Source: Plantago ovata (taxonomy: Eukaryota; Streptophyta; Magnoliopsida; Lamiales; Plantaginaceae). From it: a stretch of 64,000 bases of DNA. Positions 59,301 to 64,000 of the stretch are shown piece after piece (positions within the stretch are counted from its first letter, which is position 1; the number at the start of each line of letters is the position of its first letter). A program made the position numbers and the translations under genes. The stretch lies in contig CM051456.1 in NCBI GenBank assembly GCA_028274465.1, forward strand, positions 109,111,397-109,175,396. Direction: 5' to 3'. Under the pieces are notes generated by a model that saw only the letters and a list, made by a program, of their open reading frames with translations, was not told the origin of the DNA and made no database searches.

Positions 59301-61641
59301 GCCGACAACTTGAGTTTTTGTTCATCTATTATGTGAGGATGCTTTGCAGAAATTGTGCGGAACTCAAGATTTCAAAAGTATGGGAAGCTATTGTAAAGGG
59401 GTTGCAAATATATCCTTTTAATACTCATCTCCACAAGGCTTTGGTTGAAATCAGCCATCTGTACACTTCTCCAAATAAATTGCGGTGCACTCTTGACGAT
59501 TATTTTCACAAGTAATATTTTTTATCCTTCTTACCATTGCTATTTTCTTGAATCACGATGTTCATGTCTTTTCCCTTTCTCCTAATATGTGCTCTACGTA
59601 CTAGATTTGATGTATACTTGATACTTCTAGGAGATTACTTTGATTTTCTTCTTCTTCTTCTTCTTTTTTTTCTGTTTTGTTTTGTTTTGTTATTACACAG
59701 CTATGTATATGGATAACTTTCCGTTTCTAGAGGAGGTAATATTCCTGAGAGTCAGAGATGTTTAATTACTTATCGAAGCAAAGTTTTCATAATTGGTGAA
59801 AAAATTGCTGATCCATTCTGTGTATATACATTCGGAAAGTGTTAGGGAAAAATTGAGATTTGAAGCGGGAGAGATGGATACTATGTTTAATGGGGTTAAA
59901 GATTAGTGTGTAATTCTAGATGATTTCTTACAGCAAGAGTTGTAAAATACCCTGAGAAACTTCCCCATATTCTGTTTCACATAGGAAAAATGAATTAAGT
60001 CTTGATGCTGGTAAACGTGAGATGGACACATCCACTGTATCGGTCTCAACAGTTTCCTTTCGAATGCATATTGTTCTTAATTCTCCTTTTCTTTTCCATT
60101 ATCCCCCCCCCCCCCCCGGTCCTCTTAATTCGGCATTCCAGTCAAACTTTAAGTTAAATCAATATGAGGCAATTTGCATATCAATTGCTTGCATAGATCC
60201 TGAGAATCACTTCTGTTGGTCCCTTCCTGAAAATAAGAATATGAATCGGCACATAGAGAGTACATCGAAAGTGGAGGTTCTAGCATTTTGCGTCATATCT
60301 GCCAATGTGGTTTTTAGGTTTTTGTTATTTCCTTATTTATTTATTTATTTTTATTTTAAGGTTTCTATTGCAGTACTTTCTATGCATTACTATGGACAGG
60401 GCCAATCCGCCAACTGTTGTGCCGTTTGAATGTGCCGTTTGATATTTTTACGCCGATTTTGACTACAAATTGCTCTTAAACTAGCCAGATAAAATTTTAA
60501 TAAAATTATATTATCAAAATATAGTTCGTCTTCTTAATATCACTTGATTGAAATTTTATCCAGCTAGTTTAAGAGTGATTTGTGGTCAATGTCGACCTCA
60601 AAAAGTCAACTGGCACATTATTCAAGGGATAGAGGGAGAAATCGATACATATTTCCTGCAAGGGATCTTAATTGTTGCACTCTTGCATTTTGTAACAGGA
60701 AACCCTCTGTTATTACTTGTTTGTTCGCTTTATCCTTTGAGCTGGGGATGGGGAGTTCTCAGCATAGAGTACGTGGACTTTTTGAAAGGGCACTGGAGGA
60801 TGACAAGTTGCATAATTCAGTGATTCTTTGGCGCTCTTACATTGAATATGAGAAATGCATAGCATGCAACCCGTCAGCAACTAAAAGAGTGTTCTTCCGT
60901 GCTATACATGCATGTCCCTGGTATGATTTGTTTCCTCAGTAACGCTTTTAGATTCGTATAAGTTGTAATCAGAGATTGTATTTTCAACTAGCAAAGTTTC
61001 TTTACCATTTTTAGAATGTCAGACATCCATAAATGCGATAATTTATGGAAACTTAAGGCTTTGAAAGCTACCACTGTCAAGATTTAATAAACATGCAAAC
61101 TCGTTATCTTGTGTCCGTAAACTTCAATTGGACAACATAACAAATTAAACTTTAGTGTTATCATTCAATGTAGGCCAATCTGTTAGGGTTTCATTGAGTG
61201 AAAAAGATACTATTAGATGGTGAGCAGTGAGTACCAACAAGACTGCTTATGATGTTATGGTAGGCTGCTCATCCTGTTACAGAGGATATTGCCTTCTTTG
61301 CAATATGAGTTTTATCTGAACTAACGTTCATAGCCCGTACTGATATTGATTGTTTCTTTGCTGTCTAAACTCTAAAAGAGAAAATGTTGATGATGTTTGT
61401 ATATCTGCTGATTATGATGATTGTTCATCACATAAGCATTGGTTTCCTTTTCATTTTTCAATTCTTATTTTGTTTTCCACGGAACAGGTCTAAGAAGCTC
61501 TGGCTCGATGGTTTCCTGAAGCTCAGCTCTATACTGACAGTGAAAGAGCTTTCTGACCTACAAGAGGTCATGCGAGATAAGGAACTTAATCTGAGGACTG
61601 ATATATATGAAATTCTGTTGCAAGATGAGATGGATCCTTAG
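53386..61641 (+). CDS. NRDE2: NRDE2 homolog
   Basis: Ten exons (53386-53876, 54198-54933, 55309-55924, 56789-56957, 57457-57817, 57912-58022, 58713-59064, 59286-59511, 60699-60920, 61488-61641) join with correct phase to 1145 residues, the usual length. The N terminus is low-complexity: an Asp/Glu run, then a basic stretch (RRARKRHKRRKKTK). The NRDE-2 domain starts around YKPCNSKKLSEHAYYQRGKT and SWEDEVLRKTKEFNKMTRER; HAT/TPR-like helical repeats (WLAFAKFQ, LWREFLRV, WRSYIEYEKC) follow. NRDE2 is a nuclear protein that links nuclear RNA interference and RNA surveillance; in animals it binds the exosome cofactor MTR4. Intron 8 holds a MITE. No broken codons are seen. Confidence 0.92.
60431..60617. 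mobile_element. MITE in NRDE2 intron 8 (AATYACTCTTAAACTA family)
   Basis: Left arm TGTGCCGTTTGATATTTTTA then ATTGCTCTTAAACTAGCCAG; right arm complements it (CTAGCTAGTTTAAGAGTGAT, AAAAAGTCAACTGGCACA). It ends 80 bp before the exon 9 acceptor. Its core matches the element at 17900-18115. Confidence 0.75.
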
Positions 61642-62003
61642 TTCATGTACCATTGTAGCTGTATCTAAATGCTAAGTGAAGTGAGTTAGGGAGCAATTTG
61701 AGGTGCATTTTTCACATCTCTGGTTGGACCTTGACCCTGACTTGATTCTCCCTACTAAAGTTGGAACTTATGTAGATGCTCTTTCAGTCATAAATTACTG
61801 TCTGAAAATATAACATTTGTTAAAAGTATATACTAGATGATGTTCAATTGTTCATATAAAAAGAGTGTTTCAGGTGATGTTGATAAATGATAATCATGAT
61901 AAATGTTTGATATTTTCCTATACGAAAAAAGTATTTACGTAAAGAATGTGAGTGAGATATATAGATATATAGTACAACAGTACAAGTGGGGTTAAGTTGT
62001 GGT
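61642..62003. other. 3' region of NRDE2
   Basis: Untranslated and intergenic sequence ending at the foldback element. The left copy of the 10-bp direct repeat AAGTTGTGGT lies at 61994-62003. Confidence 0.45.
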
Positions 62004-62556
62004 TAGTGTTGTTACATGAATCGAGCCTTATCGAGTACTTGGCCTGGCTCGGCTCGTTAAGGATCGGCTCGGCTCGGCAAGGTTTTCGAGCCGAGCTCAA
62101 GCCTAAACTTAGGCTCGTTCCACTAACGAGCCGAGCTAAGCTCGCCTCGCGAGTACTAGGTAAGGCTCGTTAAGGTTCGATATTATGTAGATTATTAGTA
62201 GTATTAGTATTATAAGATATGATTTAAATTTGAGATTATTGGTTTGAATCGCTTATATTTGTATTTTGTTAGACTCTAGTGATTTCATTATTTGCAATTT
62301 GATTATAATGTATACAATCTTGAATTTGTTTATATTTTATTTAATATTTTAACATATTTTTCATGGTATTTTAACAAACGAACCGAGCCAAATGAATGGA
62401 GCTTGAGCCTTAAATTAAGCTCGCTTCGCTAAACGAGCCGAGTTTAGGCTCAACTTGTTTGTTAACGAGCTCGGGCCTGAAATCAGGCTCGCTTCGTTAA
62501 CGAGCCGAGCCGAGCCTCAGCAATACTCGGCTTGGCTCGTCTCGTTAAACAGCCAC
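62004..62556. mobile_element. Foldback hAT-like element rich in GAGCCGAGC
   Basis: The 553-bp element is flanked by AAGTTGTGGT on both sides (61994-62003, 62557-62566). Its ends are weakly complementary (TAGTGTTGTTACATGAATCG against the complement of CGTTAAACAGCCAC) and each holds many GGCTCGGCTCG / CGAGCCGAGC units in both orientations. The middle is AT-rich. It has no coding frame of note. The 8-10-bp duplication fits hAT or Mutator; hAT MITEs in plants often carry such GAGCC arrays. Confidence 0.75.
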
Positions 62557-62566
62557 AAGTTGTGGT

Positions 62567-64000
62567 AAAGAATGAATATAGAATGTGAGTGAGATATATT
62601 GAGGATAAAAGAATGAATGAAGAATTGATAAATCATTAATTTGCATTCTTGCTTGTCATACTGAAATGTTCTCTTGCTGATATGTGTATGTATCCTTTTA
62701 TTAATGTATCTAGGCTGCACGAGATGTGCCTACAGAGTTTGATATGCTTGAGGAATCAAGTGTGCCTGATGAGCCTGATATTCCTGAGTCATCAAGTGCA
62801 AGAGGCAGGGCTCAAACAAATTTTTTGTGCTAATTACTTTTTAGTTTTGAAGTGTACTTACCATAGATCAACCATACCAGTTTTTTAAAAGTAAATATCT
62901 TGGCAAAATCATAGGAATAATACATATTTCTACCGTGTTTTAAACAACTCATGTGGCGTTCGATTTAGACACGAGTCCTAGTTGAGTAATATATCATTAG
63001 ACTTACAAGAACATTGGTCATCATTGATCAAGATAAGTTTTATTTACATTGGAATAGTTATTCTGAACTTCTAATTATTATTGAATATTTTTATATTTAA
63101 ACACTTCAAAATTATTTTAGCATTGATCCATTTCACGAAATGTGACATCAAAGAAATATGGACTTGAATACATTTGACACCCCTACTAAACACCCACTTT
63201 GCAAAAAAACATGCCCAGAGAATCCCATCCTAGTCCATTCTGGGCTCCGGCATGGACTCAGACCACTCCCATTTTTCCGTTCGGCATGGTATGTAAGCTA
63301 GTCCCAAGTGTCGTTCACTAAGGACTTAACTAACTTAAGTAACATCTGTGTTATTGTAATTCATTCAATTTCAGTCACTAAATTAGTCTGTAAACAGAAC
63401 TGAAACCCAAACACATGCACTATCTAGACTCTTGACAAATACTTGTGATTTTGGCCGTGACCTGATAAACTTGATGGTGAACAAATGATATGGTCAGTAC
63501 GTATATTCAAATTGCATCACAATTCCAAGAGAAACTATGGAGCTAAAAAAGTTTAATTATGCATGCAGGATATGAAATTGTTATACACATAATTAACTCA
63601 ACCATAGAAGAACATGTGAGAAAGCCAAAACCAAAAGGCAAAATACAGAGATTATTTATGATACGTAGGACGGTAGGATATGCTGATTTATTGAATTTAC
63701 TGCATGTTTTGTGTTGCATTATAACATGGTATTTTCAGGGAAAATAAATACCAGGAGGATTAAAGATCTCTAGATCAGGGGAGTGTCGAGATCGTGGTGT
63801 GTCAATAATCAAGCTACGGGGATGATTTCTTCTTACGACTAGTCCTGTTCATGATCAATCATAAATCATACTGAGACTGATAGCTACCTCAACCGTGATA
63901 AACTTTTCTGATTTGGCCTAATACTACCGATTAATTAATTACCAGTTCCTGATAGACTATGTTAATTTCAATTGTCACTGAATGTAAGTACTTCAGAAGT
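62567..64000. other. Gene-poor right edge
   Basis: No gene is supported. A stretch at 62715-62812 is GA-rich and codes open in one frame (AARDVPTEFDMLEESSVPDE then PDIPESSSARGRAQ); this looks like a fragment of a larger coding sequence but no family is recognised. AT-rich DNA follows to the end of the window. Confidence 0.4.

Overview
This is nuclear DNA of a flowering plant, almost certainly a eudicot. Genes have GT-AG introns, AT-rich intergenic DNA is packed with plant transposons (CACTA, MULE/FAR1, Stowaway- and Tourist-like MITEs, a TRIM, a solo LTR, a LINE, a SINE), and every recognisable gene is a plant family member. I cannot name the species. An asterid is a weak guess.

Layout: 1-7045 is transposon-on-transposon. 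A minus-strand LINE (reverse transcriptase still open, RNase H broken) is split by a 4.1 kb CACTA element that carries a Transposase_24-type gene. 8360-9592 is an intact four-exon aldo-keto reductase. 10001-13717 (minus) is a 12-exon gene for a plastid-type protein of the bacterial YaaW (UPF0174) kind. 14060-14570 is a dead RNase H fragment. 15468-17309 (minus) is arabinose-5-phosphate isomerase (KpsF/SETH3 type). 18321-22075 is a complete CACTA element with 3-bp target duplication and a decayed transposase gene. 22079-31240 has no convincing gene but holds a 2.6 kb solo LTR and a complete 553-bp TRIM. 31606-31995 (minus) is a small homeodomain-leucine zipper-like gene with a large inverted repeat upstream. 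35015-36118 is an F-box gene. 38459-43091 looks like a MULE with long diverged terminal repeats, a broken FAR1-like exon, a lysine-rich minus-strand gene and an unusual intronic array of a TGTTATGGTTTTAAG-like motif. 43958-52154 is a plant DYRK-type kinase, and 53386-61641 an NRDE2 homolog. The end holds a 553-bp foldback element flanked by a 10-bp direct repeat.

The host genes do not form a pathway. The reductase and the isomerase are separate metabolic genes. The kinase and NRDE2 lie head to tail as independent genes. Splice junctions of AKR, YaaW-like, isomerase and NRDE2 all join in frame to full-length products. The kinase joins only if one base is missing at each of two homopolymers, which suggests either consensus errors or a broken allele.

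No clearly new system was found. The most unusual signals are the MULE-like unit with its periodic intron motif and inward promoters in both terminal repeats, the palindrome-dense CACTA termini, the two kinase frameshifts, and the inverted repeat upstream of the homeobox gene.
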